Part shown: positions 45,881 through 55,807 of the stretch, one piece after another | Layout of the letters: each line of letters begins with the position of its first letter | How positions within the stretch are numbered: position 1 is the stretch's first letter | Source of the DNA: an uncultured Alistipes sp. | Lineage (GTDB): Bacteria > Bacteroidota > Bacteroidia > Bacteroidales > Rikenellaceae | Assembly: GCA_944326035.1 (NCBI GenBank) | Contig: CALVCS010000003.1 | Coordinates: 248,001 to 312,000, forward strand | Direction: 5' to 3' | Length of the DNA stretch: 64,000 nt | The notes under the pieces: model-generated | Seen by the model: the letters and a program-made list of their open reading frames with translations, nothing else | Database searches by the model: none | Told to the model about the DNA's origin: nothing | Translations under genes and position numbers: made by a program

Positions 45881-47008
45881 TTATAAAACGCCTTTGCTGC
45901 TGGGCAGTTCGAAACGTTGGCTGTTGCGGGAAATAGCCTGACGAATCGCCCGCGAAAAGGCTTTGAAAACTCCTTCGATTTTATGATGTTCGTTTTGGCC
46001 CGTTGCCTTGATGTGCAGGTTGCAGCGGGCGGCTTCGGCGAAGCTTTTGAAGAAATGGGGAAACATTTCAGTCGGGACATCGCCGATGCGTTCTCGGTAA
46101 AATTCGACCTCCCAGCGGAAGTCGATGCGTCCTCCGAAATCCAGCACGACGGAGGCATCGCTTTCATCCATCGGCAGGCTGAATCCGTAGCGTTCGATCC
46201 CCAGTTTGCTGCCTAAGGCGGTGTAAAAAGCCTCTCCCAACACGATGGCCACATCTTCGATGGTGTGGTGTTCATCGACTTCGAGATCGCCTTGGGCCTG
46301 CAGTTTCAGGCTGACACCGGCGTGATGGACGATCTGCGAGAGCATGTGGTCGAAAAATTTGAGACCACTGTCGATGGACGAGGTGCCGCTGCCGTCCAGA
46401 TCGAGCCAAAGGCGGATATCGGTCTCTCCGGTTTTGCGTTCGATACAGGCGGTGCGTTCTCCGGCGCGCAGCAGTTGCCAGATCCGGTCCCAACGGTCGG
46501 TGATCAGGGCAACGGTCTCTTCCAACCCGGCTTCGGCCACTTGTCTCCGTCCCGTTTCGGGATCGGCCAGCAGAATCCCCTGGGCACCCAGATTGCGGGC
46601 CAGCTGCAGGTCGGTCAGACGGTCACCGATCACGTACGAGGCCTTCAGGTCGTAATCCGGATTGTTCAGATATCGGGTAAACATGCCGGTGCCCGGCTTG
46701 CGGGTCGGGGCTCCTTCGGACGGGAGGGTCGGATCGATCAGTTGGGCATCGAAGTGCACGCCTTCGCCTTCGAGGGTTTTGAGCATCAGGTTGTGGGCGG
46801 GCCAGAAGGTCTCTTCCGGGAAGGATGCGGTCCCTAATCCATCCTGATTCGAGGCCAGCACCAGTTCGAAACCGAGGGTGGCGATACGACTCATGGCCGT
46901 AATGGCGCCGGGAACGAAGGCGAGTTTTTCCAGCGAGTCGACCTGAAAATCGACGGGCGGTTCGACGATCAGGGTGCCGTCGCGATCGATAAAGAGTACT
47001 TTTTTCAT
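45881..47008 (-). CDS. hisB: Bifunctional histidinol-phosphatase / imidazoleglycerol-phosphate dehydratase
   Basis: A 375-residue fusion. Residues 1-170 are the HAD-type phosphatase ([31 protein letters not shown]). Residues 180-375 are the dehydratase with manganese-binding histidine motifs [25 protein letters not shown] and [13 protein letters not shown]. The fused form is as in enterobacteria and many Bacteroidota. Its ATG overlaps the hisC stop by 4 bases. Confidence 0.97.
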   Translation of the reverse strand: MKKVLFIDRDGTLIVEPPVDFQVDSLEKLAFVPGAITAMSRIATLGFELVLASNQDGLGTASFPEETFWPAHNLMLKTLEGEGVHFDAQLIDPTLPSEGAPTRKPGTGMFTRYLNNPDYDLKASYVIGDRLTDLQLARNLGAQGILLADPETGRRQVAEAGLEETVALITDRWDRIWQLLRAGERTACIERKTGETDIRLWLDLDGSGTSSIDSGLKFFDHMLSQIVHHAGVSLKLQAQGDLEVDEHHTIEDVAIVLGEAFYTALGSKLGIERYGFSLPMDESDASVVLDFGGRIDFRWEVEFYRERIGDVPTEMFPHFFKSFAEAARCNLHIKATGQNEHHKIEGVFKAFSRAIRQAISRNSQRFELPSSKGVL

Positions 47009-48036
47009 GCGTCGAGGTTTTTGAGGACGTCCAACAGTCGGTCGTTTTCGGCCGGCGTGCCGACCGAGATGCGCAAACAGCCTTCACACCCCCGGATACG
47101 GGAGCGGTCGCGGACAATGATCCCGGCGTCGATCAGCCGGTTGTAGAGTTCGCGAGGGGCATCGACCCGCACCAGTAGAAAGTTCGCATCCGACGGAAAG
47201 ATCTGACGGATCAAGGGCAGCTTTCCCATCTCGCGGGTCAGTCTGCAGCGTTCGGAGACGATTTCGCGGATTTGGGCATCGACCGGTTTATCGAGCTGTT
47301 CGAGCACCAGTTTCTGGGTGACCACGTTGATGTTATAGGGATATTTGACGCGAGAGAGCATCTCGATGACCTCCTCTTGGGCAAAGGCCAGGCCCAGTCG
47401 CAGACCCGCCATGCCCCAGGCTTTGGAGAGGGTTTGCAGAATCACCAGGTTGGGAAATTCGTCCAGCCGGTTCAAAAAGCCCGGGCGGTCGGCGAAATCG
47501 ATATAGGCTTCGTCCAGCACGACCATACCGGGGAAGTTGTGCAGGATTTTTTCCACGGTTTCGGCCGGAATGAGATTACCCGAAGGATTGTTCGGCGAGC
47601 ACAACCAAACCAGATGGGTGTTTTCGTCGGTCGCGTTCAACAGTTTGTCGGCATCTAACGAGAAGTCGGCCTCCAACTGCACCTCGCGTAACGGAACGTC
47701 GTTGGTCGCTGCAGCGACTTTGTACATGCCGTAAGACGGGGCGATGGCCACGGCATTCTGTACCTTGGGTTCACAGAAGACCCGAAACAACAGGTCGATC
47801 GGCTCGTCGCTGCCGTTGCCGATGAAGATCCGTTGGGGATCGACCCCTTTGATCTGGGCGATTCGGGCTTTGAGCTGTTTCTGGTGCGGATCGGGGTAGC
47901 GGTTGTAGCCGTTGTTATAGGGGTTTTCGTTGGCGTCGATAAAGATGCCGATCTCCCCGCCCTGGTATTCATCCCGGGCGGTGGAGTAGGGGGCCAGATT
48001 GCGGATATTCTCCCGCATGAGTGCTTTGATGTCCAT
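47005..48036 (-). CDS. hisC: Histidinol-phosphate aminotransferase
   Basis: A 343-residue fold-type I PLP enzyme. DANENPYN, the [13 protein letters not shown] block, [17 protein letters not shown] and the PLP lysine in [14 protein letters not shown] are all present. ATG 48036 was chosen; the open frame upstream overlaps hisD. Confidence 0.97.
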   Translation of the reverse strand: MDIKALMRENIRNLAPYSTARDEYQGGEIGIFIDANENPYNNGYNRYPDPHQKQLKARIAQIKGVDPQRIFIGNGSDEPIDLLFRVFCEPKVQNAVAIAPSYGMYKVAAATNDVPLREVQLEADFSLDADKLLNATDENTHLVWLCSPNNPSGNLIPAETVEKILHNFPGMVVLDEAYIDFADRPGFLNRLDEFPNLVILQTLSKAWGMAGLRLGLAFAQEEVIEMLSRVKYPYNINVVTQKLVLEQLDKPVDAQIREIVSERCRLTREMGKLPLIRQIFPSDANFLLVRVDAPRELYNRLIDAGIIVRDRSRIRGCEGCLRISVGTPAENDRLLDVLKNLDA

Positions 48037-48070
48037 GGTCTTGACGATGCTTCGGTTCGTGAGAATCGGG

Positions 48071-49351
48071 TTATTCGAGTGAGGCGAGTCGCAGCGTGAC
48101 GGCATTTTTGTGGGCATCGAGACCTTCGGCAGCGGCCATCGTTTCGATCGTACCGCCTAAGGCTTTCAACCCTTCGGGAGAGAGCTCCTGATAGGTGATC
48201 TTGCGCATGAAACTGTCGAGATTCACGCCGCTGAACGAACGGGCCCAGCCGTAGGTGGGCAGCGTATGGTTGGTTCCCGAAGCGTAATCGCCGGCGCTTT
48301 CGGGGCTATAGTTGCCGATGAAGATGCTGCCGGCGGCGGTGATGCGTTCAGCCACTTTCCACGGGTCGTTCATTGAGATGATCAGGTGTTCGGCAGCGTA
48401 GGCGTTGGCAAAGGCGATCATTTCGTCGCGGTCGTCCATGACGATCAAACGGCTGTGATCCAGGGCGCGGATAGCGGTCGCGCGGCGAGGAAGCCGGGTC
48501 AGTTGGGTTTCGACTTCCTGTTGTACCCGTTCGGCCATCGAGCGGGTATCGGTCAGCAGAATCACTTGGGAATCGGGACCGTGTTCGGCCTGGGAAAGCA
48601 GGTCGGCGGCCACAAAGGCCGGAACGGCGGAGTCGTCGGCCATGACCAGTACTTCGGAAGGCCCGGCCGGCATATCGATGGCCACCGTGGCCGAGATTTG
48701 TTGTTTGGCTTCGGTGACATATTGGTTTCCCGGCCCGAAAATCTTGTCGACCTTGGGTACGCTTTGGGTCCCGTACGCCATGGCGGCAATGGCCTGAGCA
48801 CCTCCGATTTTGAAGATACGGTGGATGCCGCATACCGAAGCGGTATAGAGAATGACCGGAGCGATACGTCCCGTTTTATCGGGCGGCGAGCACAGAATCC
48901 GTTCGCTGCATCCGGCGATTTGAGCGGGGATGGCCAGCATCAAGACCGTCGAGAAGAGCGGGGCCGATCCGCCTGGAATATAGAGTCCGACCCGTTGAAT
49001 CGGAACGGCCCGTTGCAGACAACGGACGCCGGGCAGGGTTTCGACCTCTACCGGAGCGGGTCGTTGGGCGGCGTGAAAACGTCGAATATTTTGGGCGGCG
49101 GTCTCGATGGCCGTTTTGAGGGCCGGATCGATCTGACGGGTAGCCTCTTCGATTTCATCCGGAGTGACGATCACCGTTTCCAGCCGGATGGAGTCGATCT
49201 CTTCGGTGAGTTTCAACAGGGCACGGTCCCCTTCCGTGCGCACGGCGTTCAGAATGCCGCTCACACGTTCGGCAATCACTTCGTGTTGCATTTGCGGCCG
49301 GGTCGTTAAGGCGGCCCAGTCACGAGGTTCGGGATTGACGATGACTTGCAT
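48071..49351 (-). CDS. hisD: Histidinol dehydrogenase
   Basis: A 426-residue NAD- and zinc-dependent enzyme for the last two steps. Seen are GLYIPGG, the FGPGNQYVTEAK and DMPAGPSEVLVMAD blocks, the zinc and catalytic segment LLSQAEHGPDSQ, and the C-terminal THTLPTYG-like SGTNHTLPTYGWA. The ATG 49351 shares one base with the hisG stop (TAATG). Confidence 0.98.
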   Translation of the reverse strand: MQVIVNPEPRDWAALTTRPQMQHEVIAERVSGILNAVRTEGDRALLKLTEEIDSIRLETVIVTPDEIEEATRQIDPALKTAIETAAQNIRRFHAAQRPAPVEVETLPGVRCLQRAVPIQRVGLYIPGGSAPLFSTVLMLAIPAQIAGCSERILCSPPDKTGRIAPVILYTASVCGIHRIFKIGGAQAIAAMAYGTQSVPKVDKIFGPGNQYVTEAKQQISATVAIDMPAGPSEVLVMADDSAVPAFVAADLLSQAEHGPDSQVILLTDTRSMAERVQQEVETQLTRLPRRATAIRALDHSRLIVMDDRDEMIAFANAYAAEHLIISMNDPWKVAERITAAGSIFIGNYSPESAGDYASGTNHTLPTYGWARSFSGVNLDSFMRKITYQELSPEGLKALGGTIETMAAAEGLDAHKNAVTLRLASLE

Positions 49352-50202
49352 TAGCGTACCAGTTTTTCCAGGGCGAGAACCAGAATATCTTCGGCTCCGA
49401 TGGCCTTGAGTTGTTCGATTTTGTTCCAGAGTTCTTTTTCGGCGATCACCACGTGGATCGAGCACCATCCTTTCTGGGCCAGTGGCAGGACCGTGGGGCT
49501 CTTCATGCCGGGCAGGATCGAGGTGACTTCCGCGATTTTCGCTTCGGGCAGGTTCATCAACACGTACTTCAGTCCGCGGCTGCTTTCGATGGCTTTGAAC
49601 CGGAAGCAGATTTGGTCGAGCAGTTGGCGTTTTTCGGCGCTCAAGTTGGGATTGGCGATCAGGACGGCTTCCGAGAAGAGTACTTTTTCCACTTCTTTGA
49701 GACCATTGGTAACTAGCGTACCACCCGAGCTGACGATATCGAAAATCGCGTCGGCCATGCCGACCGAGGGAGCGATTTCGACCGAACCGGCGATTTCATG
49801 AATTTCGGCGTCGATCTGTTTTTCGGCGAAGAAACGGGACAGAATCACCGGATAGGAGGTGGCGATACGTTTGCCGTTGAAGTAGTCCAATCCCGTGTAC
49901 TCGACGTTTTTGGGCACGGCCAGCGAGATGCGGCATTTGCCGAAGCCCAGCCGATGGACCAGATCGACCGTAAAGTTCTTCTCTTCCACTTCATTCAGGC
50001 CGACGATCCCGGCATCGGCGACCCCCATGTTGACGGCCTGGGGGATGTCGTCGTCCCGCAGGTAGAGCACTTCGACCGGGAAGTCCTCGCTTTTGGTCAG
50101 GAGTTTACGTTTGCTGTCTTCGATGGAGATGCCGGCTTCCCGCAGCAGCGAGAGGCTGTCTTCGTTCAGGCGTCCTTTGGTTTGGACTGCAATTCGGATC
50201 AT
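49351..50202 (-). CDS. hisG: ATP phosphoribosyltransferase, long form
   Basis: A 283-residue HisG committing PRPP and ATP to histidine synthesis. It has the TKGRLNEDS start, VSSGGTLVTNGLKEVE and the C-terminal ACT-like regulatory domain (APVLPLAQKGW-type segment PTVLPLAQKGWCSIHVVI), so it is the hexameric, histidine-inhibited form that needs no HisZ. It is the first structural gene after the leader and attenuator. Confidence 0.97.
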   Translation of the reverse strand: MIRIAVQTKGRLNEDSLSLLREAGISIEDSKRKLLTKSEDFPVEVLYLRDDDIPQAVNMGVADAGIVGLNEVEEKNFTVDLVHRLGFGKCRISLAVPKNVEYTGLDYFNGKRIATSYPVILSRFFAEKQIDAEIHEIAGSVEIAPSVGMADAIFDIVSSGGTLVTNGLKEVEKVLFSEAVLIANPNLSAEKRQLLDQICFRFKAIESSRGLKYVLMNLPEAKIAEVTSILPGMKSPTVLPLAQKGWCSIHVVIAEKELWNKIEQLKAIGAEDILVLALEKLVR

Positions 50203-50227
50203 ATGCTTCGATTTTTTGTGAATTTGC

Positions 50228-50265
50228 GTAAAAAAATAAGGCTTGCCCCAGGGGGTAAGCCTTAT
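50228..50265 (-). terminator. his operon attenuator terminator
   Basis: A hairpin with outer stem ATAAGGCTT / AAGCCTTAT (50236-50244 and 50257-50265) extended by a G-U and three G-C pairs, followed on the minus strand by seven T. It lies 26 bases upstream of the hisG ATG and downstream of a His-rich leader peptide, so it would stop transcription unless the leader ribosome stalls. Confidence 0.88.
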
Positions 50266-50315
50266 GGTGTTCTATTTGATTTTGCGTTTTGCATCAGACA
50301 TACACACGTCGCAGC

Positions 50316-50372
50316 CTACCCCAGCAGGTATGGATGATGATGGACGTGATGGATGTTGATCATACGATACAT
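50316..50372 (-). CDS. hisL: his operon leader peptide
   Basis: A short reading frame encoding MYRMINIHHVHHHPYLLG, with five histidines in six codons. It ends 51 bases before the attenuator hairpin. The start may be ATG 50372 or ATG 50363. Its place between a strong promoter and the terminator is the classic arrangement for ribosome-stalling attenuation by charged tRNA-His. Confidence 0.85.
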   Translation of the reverse strand: MYRMINIHHVHHHPYLLG

Positions 50373-50398
50373 AGTCGGATCGTTTGGTAAGAACAGTC

Positions 50399-50429
50399 CA
50401 AAGATAGGGGTTCTTTTCGAGAAAAACAA
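50399..50429 (-). promoter_or_regulatory. his operon promoter
   Basis: On the minus strand a TTG (50427-50429), a 20-base spacer and TATCTTTG (50399-50406) match the Bacteroidota -33/-7 promoter. The expected start is near 50392, about 20 bases before the leader ATG. Confidence 0.8.
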
Positions 50430-50539
50430 CGCTTTGTGGGATTTTTCACAAAAAGAGCTCCTTTCGTTCGGCGCTGAGCGGGGAAAGTGCGGTTTTTCAG
50501 TCGAAGGGGGTGATAAGGGGTTCGTATGAGGTGTGCTGG

Positions 50540-51145
50540 TTATTCCCAGCCGAACACACAGCATAGCGCATCATATATCCGGTAATGGAGGCGTTGAGGT
50601 TGTTGGCGGAAGCGGGTGTCGAGGGTTTCGGTCGAAGCGTCGACGGCCTCGACGTGCAGGTCTTGCAGAAAGTCGATTCCCGGGATTCGTTTGAGCTTGT
50701 ACAGTGTCTCTTTGGCGCACCAGAAGAGGGCGGGATAGAGGGTCGGATCGGAGAGTGAGGCTCCGAGGGCCTGTTCGGCAGCCGAGGCATAACGAGGCAG
50801 AACCCGGCTGTAGTTTCGGTCGATTTTTTCGATGTCTACGGCGCAGGGGCGGGGGGAGAGAATGACGGCGGCATAGTCTGAGGTATGACTGACTCCGATA
50901 TGGAGTCCGTTCTCCAGGATCGGGCCTCCCTGATCATCGTAGTGGGCTTGGACGCCGGGACACAAGGATTGGAGCAGGGCATGCCAAGCGAGCCATTCGC
51001 GTCGGCGTGAGGCGGCGACGAATCGATCGGCCTGAGCCCGGTCGATCGGCGTACAGAGTGGGAGTAGCTCATCGGGGGTTTCCTCGATGTGCCAAAGCCC
51101 TAAGGTCGTTTCGGGGGCCATAAGGGTATGGACGGCGAGTGGCAT
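50540..51145 (-). CDS. 4'-phosphopantetheinyl transferase superfamily protein (Sfp type)
   Basis: A 201-residue enzyme that would transfer phosphopantetheine from CoA to a carrier protein serine. The magnesium-binding AVDIEKI and the downstream FWCAKETLYKLKR motif are diagnostic, with HIGVSHTSDYAA before them. It could serve fatty-acid ACP or a secondary pathway; no carrier protein or synthase is nearby. It is separate from carB by a terminator. Confidence 0.9.
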   Translation of the reverse strand: MPLAVHTLMAPETTLGLWHIEETPDELLPLCTPIDRAQADRFVAASRRREWLAWHALLQSLCPGVQAHYDDQGGPILENGLHIGVSHTSDYAAVILSPRPCAVDIEKIDRNYSRVLPRYASAAEQALGASLSDPTLYPALFWCAKETLYKLKRIPGIDFLQDLHVEAVDASTETLDTRFRQQPQRLHYRIYDALCCVFGWE

Positions 51146-51183
51146 GTTGCGAAGATAGAGAAGTTCGAGGCATTAAAGATAGC

Positions 51184-51222
51184 GAAAAAAACGGGAACCC
51201 GGCCGTTGAGGCAGGTTCCCGT
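51184..51222 (-). terminator. Intrinsic terminator after carB
   Basis: Stem ACGGGAACC / GGTTCCCGT (51191-51199 and 51214-51222) with a run of T on the minus strand, between the carB stop and the phosphopantetheinyl transferase gene. Confidence 0.88.
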
Positions 51223-51245
51223 AGAGAGGGAAGGGCAGGGACGGA

Positions 51246-54200
51246 TTAATATTCGTTCCAGCTCTTGATCCGGATGTCGCCCGGTTTCATGCGGCAGAAG
51301 GCCGTAATGAAGGCGCTGGCCAAACGGGCGTTGGTCAACAGCGGGATATTGAAGTCGATCGCGCTGCGTCGGATCGTATAGTCGTTGTTCAACTCGGTCT
51401 TGGATAGGTTCTTAGGAATGTTGACCACCAGGTCGATCTTCTTTTCCTTGATATAATCCAAGGTATTGGGTTGTTCGGCCTGGTCGGGCCAGTGCAGGAT
51501 GGTGGCGTGTACCCCGTTCTGTTCGAGGAATTGAGCGGTACCTCGGGTGGCGAACAGGTTATAGCCCTTTTCCTGGAGGGCTTTGGCGGCCGAGAGCATA
51601 TCCATTTTCGAACGGGAATCTCCGGTCGACAACAGAATGTTCTTTTTCGGAATGGTGTAACCTACCGACAGCATGGCTTTGAGGATCGCTTCGTGGAAGT
51701 CTTCTCCGAGGCAACCCACTTCACCGGTCGAGGCCATTTCGACGCCCAGGACCGGGTCGGCCTTCTGTAACCGCGAGAAGGAGAATTGCGGCGCTTTGAT
51801 CCCCACGTAATCGAGTTCGAAGGCTGATTTATGGGGTACTTGCGGGTCGACGCCCAGCATGATGCGGGTAGCAATGTCGATGAAGTTGACTTTCAGAACT
51901 TTGGAAACGAACGGGAAACTTCGCGAGGCGCGCAGGTTACATTCGATGACCTTGATGTCGTTGTTTTTGGCCATCAGCTGCATGTTGAACGGCCCCGAGA
52001 TCTGGAGCATGCGGGCCACTTCGCGCGAAATTTTCTTGATGCGTCGCATGGTTTCGACGTACATTTTCTGGGGCGGGAAGACCATCGTGGCATCGCCCGA
52101 GTGTACGCCGGCGAATTCGACGTGTTCCGAAATGGCGTAGATCAGCACTTCGCCATCTTTGGCAACGGCATCGATTTCGATCTCCTTGGCGTTTTCGATG
52201 AATTCGGTCACCACAACCGGATATTGTTTCGAAACGTTGGTCGCCAAGGTCAGGAAGTGTTCCAGCTCATCGCGGTTCGAGACCACATTCATGGCGGCTC
52301 CCGACAGCACGTACGACGGACGGATCAGCACCGGGAATCCCACCTCGTCCACGAAGTGATAGATATCGTCCATGGTCGTCAGTTCTCGCCAACGGGGTTG
52401 ATCCACGCCGATTTCGTCCAGCATGGCCGAGAATTTGTGGCGGTCTTCGGCCCGGTCGATATCTTCGGCCGAGGTACCCAGGATCGGCACATGTTCATGT
52501 TGCAGACGCATGGCCAGGTTGTTGGGGATCTGTCCTCCGGTCGAGACAATCACGCCGCGGGGAACTTCCAGGTCGGTGATATCCAGCACACGTTCCAGGG
52601 TCAATTCGTCGAAATAGAGTCGATCGCACATGTCGTAGTCGGTCGACACGGTTTCGGGGTTATAGTTGATCATCACCGAACGCAAGCCTTGGGCCCGGAT
52701 GGTTTTGATGGCACTCACACTACACCAGTCGAACTCTACCGAGCTACCGATGCGGTAGGCCCCCGAGCCCAGTACGATCACGGAACGGTTGTCGTGCGCG
52801 AAGTCGATATCGTGTTCCGTACCGTTGTAGGTCAGGTAGAGGTAGTTGGTTTGGGCGGGGTATTCGGCGGCCAGGGTATCGATCTGTTTGACCACCGGGG
52901 TAATTCCCAGCTCTTTCCGGTGCCGGCGGATGGCCAGCATATCGGCTTCGATCTGATTGGGGTCGGTGTGATGGCTCAGGGTGCGGGCCAGCTGAAAGTC
53001 GGAGAATCCGCGTTGTTTTGCTTCGAGGATCAGTTCAGCAGGTACCCGGGAGATATCATCGTATTGATCCAGTTCGGTTTCGATGCGGATGATATTGGCC
53101 AGTTTTTCCAGGAACCAGAGGTCGATACGGGTCAGTTCATGAATCCGTTCCAAGGTATAGCCTTGTTTGAGGGCATGGGCGATCACGAAGATACGTTTGT
53201 CGGTCGGGTGACTCAGGGCCTTGTCGATGTCCACTTCGGCGAACTCTTTGTTGGCGACGAAGCCGTGCATACCCTGACCGATCATCCGCAACCCTTTTTG
53301 GATGACCTCTTCGAAGTTGCGGCCGATGGCCATGACTTCGCCTACCGACTTCATGCTGGAACCCAATTCGCGGGACACGCCCTTGAATTTACCCAAGTCC
53401 CAACGCGGGATTTTGCAGACGATGTAGTCCAGGGCTGGTTCGAAACAGGCCGTGGTACTTTTGGTCACGGAGTTTTTCAACTGGTGCAGGCCATAACCCA
53501 AGCCCAGTTTGGCAGCCACAAAAGCCAGGGGATATCCGGTGGCTTTGGAGGCCAGGGCCGACGAACGGCTCAGACGGGCATTGACTTCGATGACCCGATA
53601 ATCTTCCGAATTGGGGTCGAGGGCGTATTGTACGTTGCATTCGCCCACTACGCCGATGTGTCGGATGATGCGGATGGCCAGACGACGCAGTTTATGGTAT
53701 TCGGCGTTGGTGAGGGTCTGCGACGGCGCCACGACGATACTTTCGCCGGTGTGGATCCCCAGCGGGTCGAAGTTTTCCATGTTGCAGACCGTGATGCAGT
53801 TGTCGAAACGGTCGCGGACCACTTCGTATTCCACCTCTTTCCACCCTTTGAGCGATTTTTCGACCAGAATCTGGGGCGAATAGGTGAAGGCTTTGGAGGC
53901 CAGGGCTTCCAGCTCTTCATCGTTGTCGCAGAATCCCGAACCTAAGCCCCCCAGCGTAAAGGCCGCACGGATGATGACCGGATAGCCCAGTTCATGAGCG
54001 ACGCGTTTGGCATCGGGAACGGAGGTAACGGCTTCGCTTTTAATTGTTTTGACACCGATTTCGTCCAGTTTTTCGACAAATTTTTCGCGGTCTTCGGTGT
54101 CGATGATCGCCTGAACCGGCGTTCCGAGCACCTGGACCTGGTATTTGTCCAACACGCCGTTGCGATAGAGCTGTACGCCGCAGTTGAGGGCGGTCTGTCC

Positions 54201-54485
54201 GCCGAAGGCCAGCAGAATACCCTGCGGACGTTCCTTGTCGATCACTTGTTCCACGTATTCGGGGGTGACGGGCAGGAAGTAGACCTTGTCGGCGATCCCT
54301 TCCGTGGTTTGGATGGTCGCGATGTTGGGGTTGATCAGAATGGTATACACGCCCTCTTCCTTGAGCGCTTTGAGCGCCTGGGAGCCCGAGTAGTCGAATT
54401 CTCCGGCTTCCCCGATTTTGAGGGCTCCGGAGCCCAGCAGAATTACCTTTTCGATCTTGTTTTGCGTATAGTTTTCGTTTGTCAT
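51246..54485 (-). CDS. carB: Carbamoyl-phosphate synthase large subunit
   Basis: The 1079-residue large subunit has two homologous ATP-grasp halves. The first has KVILLGSGALKIGEAGEFDYSG and IIRAAFTLGGLGSGF; the second has VIVLGSGAYRIGSSVEFDWCS and VLIRPSYVLSGAAM; a C-terminal MGS-like allosteric domain begins near residue 940. It makes carbamoyl phosphate for pyrimidines and arginine with CarA. It follows carA by 24 bases. Confidence 0.98.
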   Translation of the reverse strand: MTNENYTQNKIEKVILLGSGALKIGEAGEFDYSGSQALKALKEEGVYTILINPNIATIQTTEGIADKVYFLPVTPEYVEQVIDKERPQGILLAFGGQTALNCGVQLYRNGVLDKYQVQVLGTPVQAIIDTEDREKFVEKLDEIGVKTIKSEAVTSVPDAKRVAHELGYPVIIRAAFTLGGLGSGFCDNDEELEALASKAFTYSPQILVEKSLKGWKEVEYEVVRDRFDNCITVCNMENFDPLGIHTGESIVVAPSQTLTNAEYHKLRRLAIRIIRHIGVVGECNVQYALDPNSEDYRVIEVNARLSRSSALASKATGYPLAFVAAKLGLGYGLHQLKNSVTKSTTACFEPALDYIVCKIPRWDLGKFKGVSRELGSSMKSVGEVMAIGRNFEEVIQKGLRMIGQGMHGFVANKEFAEVDIDKALSHPTDKRIFVIAHALKQGYTLERIHELTRIDLWFLEKLANIIRIETELDQYDDISRVPAELILEAKQRGFSDFQLARTLSHHTDPNQIEADMLAIRRHRKELGITPVVKQIDTLAAEYPAQTNYLYLTYNGTEHDIDFAHDNRSVIVLGSGAYRIGSSVEFDWCSVSAIKTIRAQGLRSVMINYNPETVSTDYDMCDRLYFDELTLERVLDITDLEVPRGVIVSTGGQIPNNLAMRLQHEHVPILGTSAEDIDRAEDRHKFSAMLDEIGVDQPRWRELTTMDDIYHFVDEVGFPVLIRPSYVLSGAAMNVVSNRDELEHFLTLATNVSKQYPVVVTEFIENAKEIEIDAVAKDGEVLIYAISEHVEFAGVHSGDATMVFPPQKMYVETMRRIKKISREVARMLQISGPFNMQLMAKNNDIKVIECNLRASRSFPFVSKVLKVNFIDIATRIMLGVDPQVPHKSAFELDYVGIKAPQFSFSRLQKADPVLGVEMASTGEVGCLGEDFHEAILKAMLSVGYTIPKKNILLSTGDSRSKMDMLSAAKALQEKGYNLFATRGTAQFLEQNGVHATILHWPDQAEQPNTLDYIKEKKIDLVVNIPKNLSKTELNNDYTIRRSAIDFNIPLLTNARLASAFITAFCRMKPGDIRIKSWNEY

Positions 54486-54509
54486 CTTCGTAGGGGCTAA
54501 TAAGTGGGC

Positions 54510-55601
54510 TTATCGGTTGAGGTGCGTTTCGATGGCGCGGATAAAGTCGTCGAACAGAAATTCGGTATCCACCGGACCGCTCGAGGCTTCGGGGTGGAAC
54601 TGTACCGAGAAGAACGGTTTGCTCTTGTGGCGGATGCCTTCGCTGGTGCCGTCGTTCAGGTTGATGAAGTAGGGTTCCCAGTCGCTTTCCAGCGTATCGG
54701 TATTGACCGCATAGCCGTGGTTTTGGGAGGTGATCACCGCCCGGTTCGTTCCCACCATCAGGGCGGGTTGGTTGTGGCTGCGGTGACCGTACTTGAGTTT
54801 ATAGGTCGTACCGCCTGCCGCGATCGACAGCAATTGGTTCCCCAGGCAGATGCCGAAGATAGGTTTGCCGAGGGTCATGGCTTTTTTGATATGGTCGATC
54901 GTAATGCCGCATTGTTGCGGGTCGCCGGGGCCGTTGGAGAGCATCACGCCGTCGTAGTCCAGCGTCGTGAAGTCGTAATCCCACGGAACGCGGGTGACGG
55001 TTGCGCCACGGGCGATTAGGCTACGGATAATGTTGTATTTGCAACCGCAGTCCACCAGCACGATTTTCAGCGGTCCGTTGCCGTAGGTTTCGACCTGTCG
55101 GGTGCTGACTTCGGCCACCAGGTTGGTGAGGTTCGGGTCGATGAAGGTTTCGGGTTCGGGGGTTCCTTCCACGGTCAATTTACCGAGCATGACCCCTTTT
55201 TCGCGAATGATTTTGGTAATTTGGCGGGTATCTACGCCATAGATGCCCGGGACGTTGTTGGCGCGCAACCAGTCGGCGAGGCTTTTGACGGCATTCCAGT
55301 GGCTGTATTCCCAGGAGTAGTCCGAGATGACCAACCCTTTAATATGAATACGGTCTGACTCGAAGAATTTGAGCAGACCGTTTTCCATCGTATCGGCCGG
55401 GACCCCATAATTGCCGACGAGGGGATAGGTGATGACCAATATTTGGCCGCGATAAGAGGGGTCGGTCAGGCTTTCGGGATAGCCTGTCATGGCTGTATTA
55501 AAGACTACTTCTCCCGAAACGGAGGTTTCGGCGCCAAAGGAGAACCCTTTGAAAACGGTGCCATCTTCCAGAATGAGACGAGCGGATTTTTTGTCAGACA
55601 T
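54510..55601 (-). CDS. carA: Carbamoyl-phosphate synthase small subunit
   Basis: A 363-residue protein: N-terminal CarA domain (ARLILEDGTVFKGFSFGA), then a class I glutaminase with the nucleophile in GICLGNQLLS and the His-Glu pair in FHPEAS. It hydrolyses glutamine and passes ammonia to CarB. Confidence 0.98.
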   Translation of the reverse strand: MSDKKSARLILEDGTVFKGFSFGAETSVSGEVVFNTAMTGYPESLTDPSYRGQILVITYPLVGNYGVPADTMENGLLKFFESDRIHIKGLVISDYSWEYSHWNAVKSLADWLRANNVPGIYGVDTRQITKIIREKGVMLGKLTVEGTPEPETFIDPNLTNLVAEVSTRQVETYGNGPLKIVLVDCGCKYNIIRSLIARGATVTRVPWDYDFTTLDYDGVMLSNGPGDPQQCGITIDHIKKAMTLGKPIFGICLGNQLLSIAAGGTTYKLKYGHRSHNQPALMVGTNRAVITSQNHGYAVNTDTLESDWEPYFINLNDGTSEGIRHKSKPFFSVQFHPEASSGPVDTEFLFDDFIRAIETHLNR

Positions 55602-55673
55602 TCTCTATCAGTAAGTTAAGTATTCGTTACAACTTGCTGAAACTGTCTTCTTCTCAGAATAGTTTCTGAAATG

Positions 55674-55705
55674 CAAAGGTACGGAGTGATTCCGGATTAT
55701 GCAAA
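55674..55705 (-). promoter_or_regulatory. carAB promoter
   Basis: On the minus strand TTTG (55702-55705), exactly 20 bases of spacer and TACCTTTG (55674-55681) match both elements of the Bacteroidota promoter. The untranslated leader would be about 65 bases. Confidence 0.78.
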
Positions 55706-55743
55706 CCGGGGACGAAAAACTTTTCGGAGTTTTGGGGAAATAT

Positions 55744-55759
55744 TATTTTTGTACTTTGA
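55744..55759 (+). promoter_or_regulatory. Candidate promoter for the SPOUT methyltransferase gene
   Basis: TATTTTTG (55744-55751) is a consensus -7 box, and an overlapping TACTTTG follows at 55753-55759. A TTTG at 55731 is 18 bases before the second. Which is used cannot be told. Confidence 0.4.
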
Positions 55760-55807
55760 GAGCGGGTTCTCCGGCGGGGAGGCCCGCGTAGGCAGCGAAA
55801 AGACCCT

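Noticed and set aside
49351..51145. A long frame (50316-50564) read as an 82-residue protein
   Set aside because: Only its last 18 codons make sense as the his leader peptide; the upstream part crosses the promoter.
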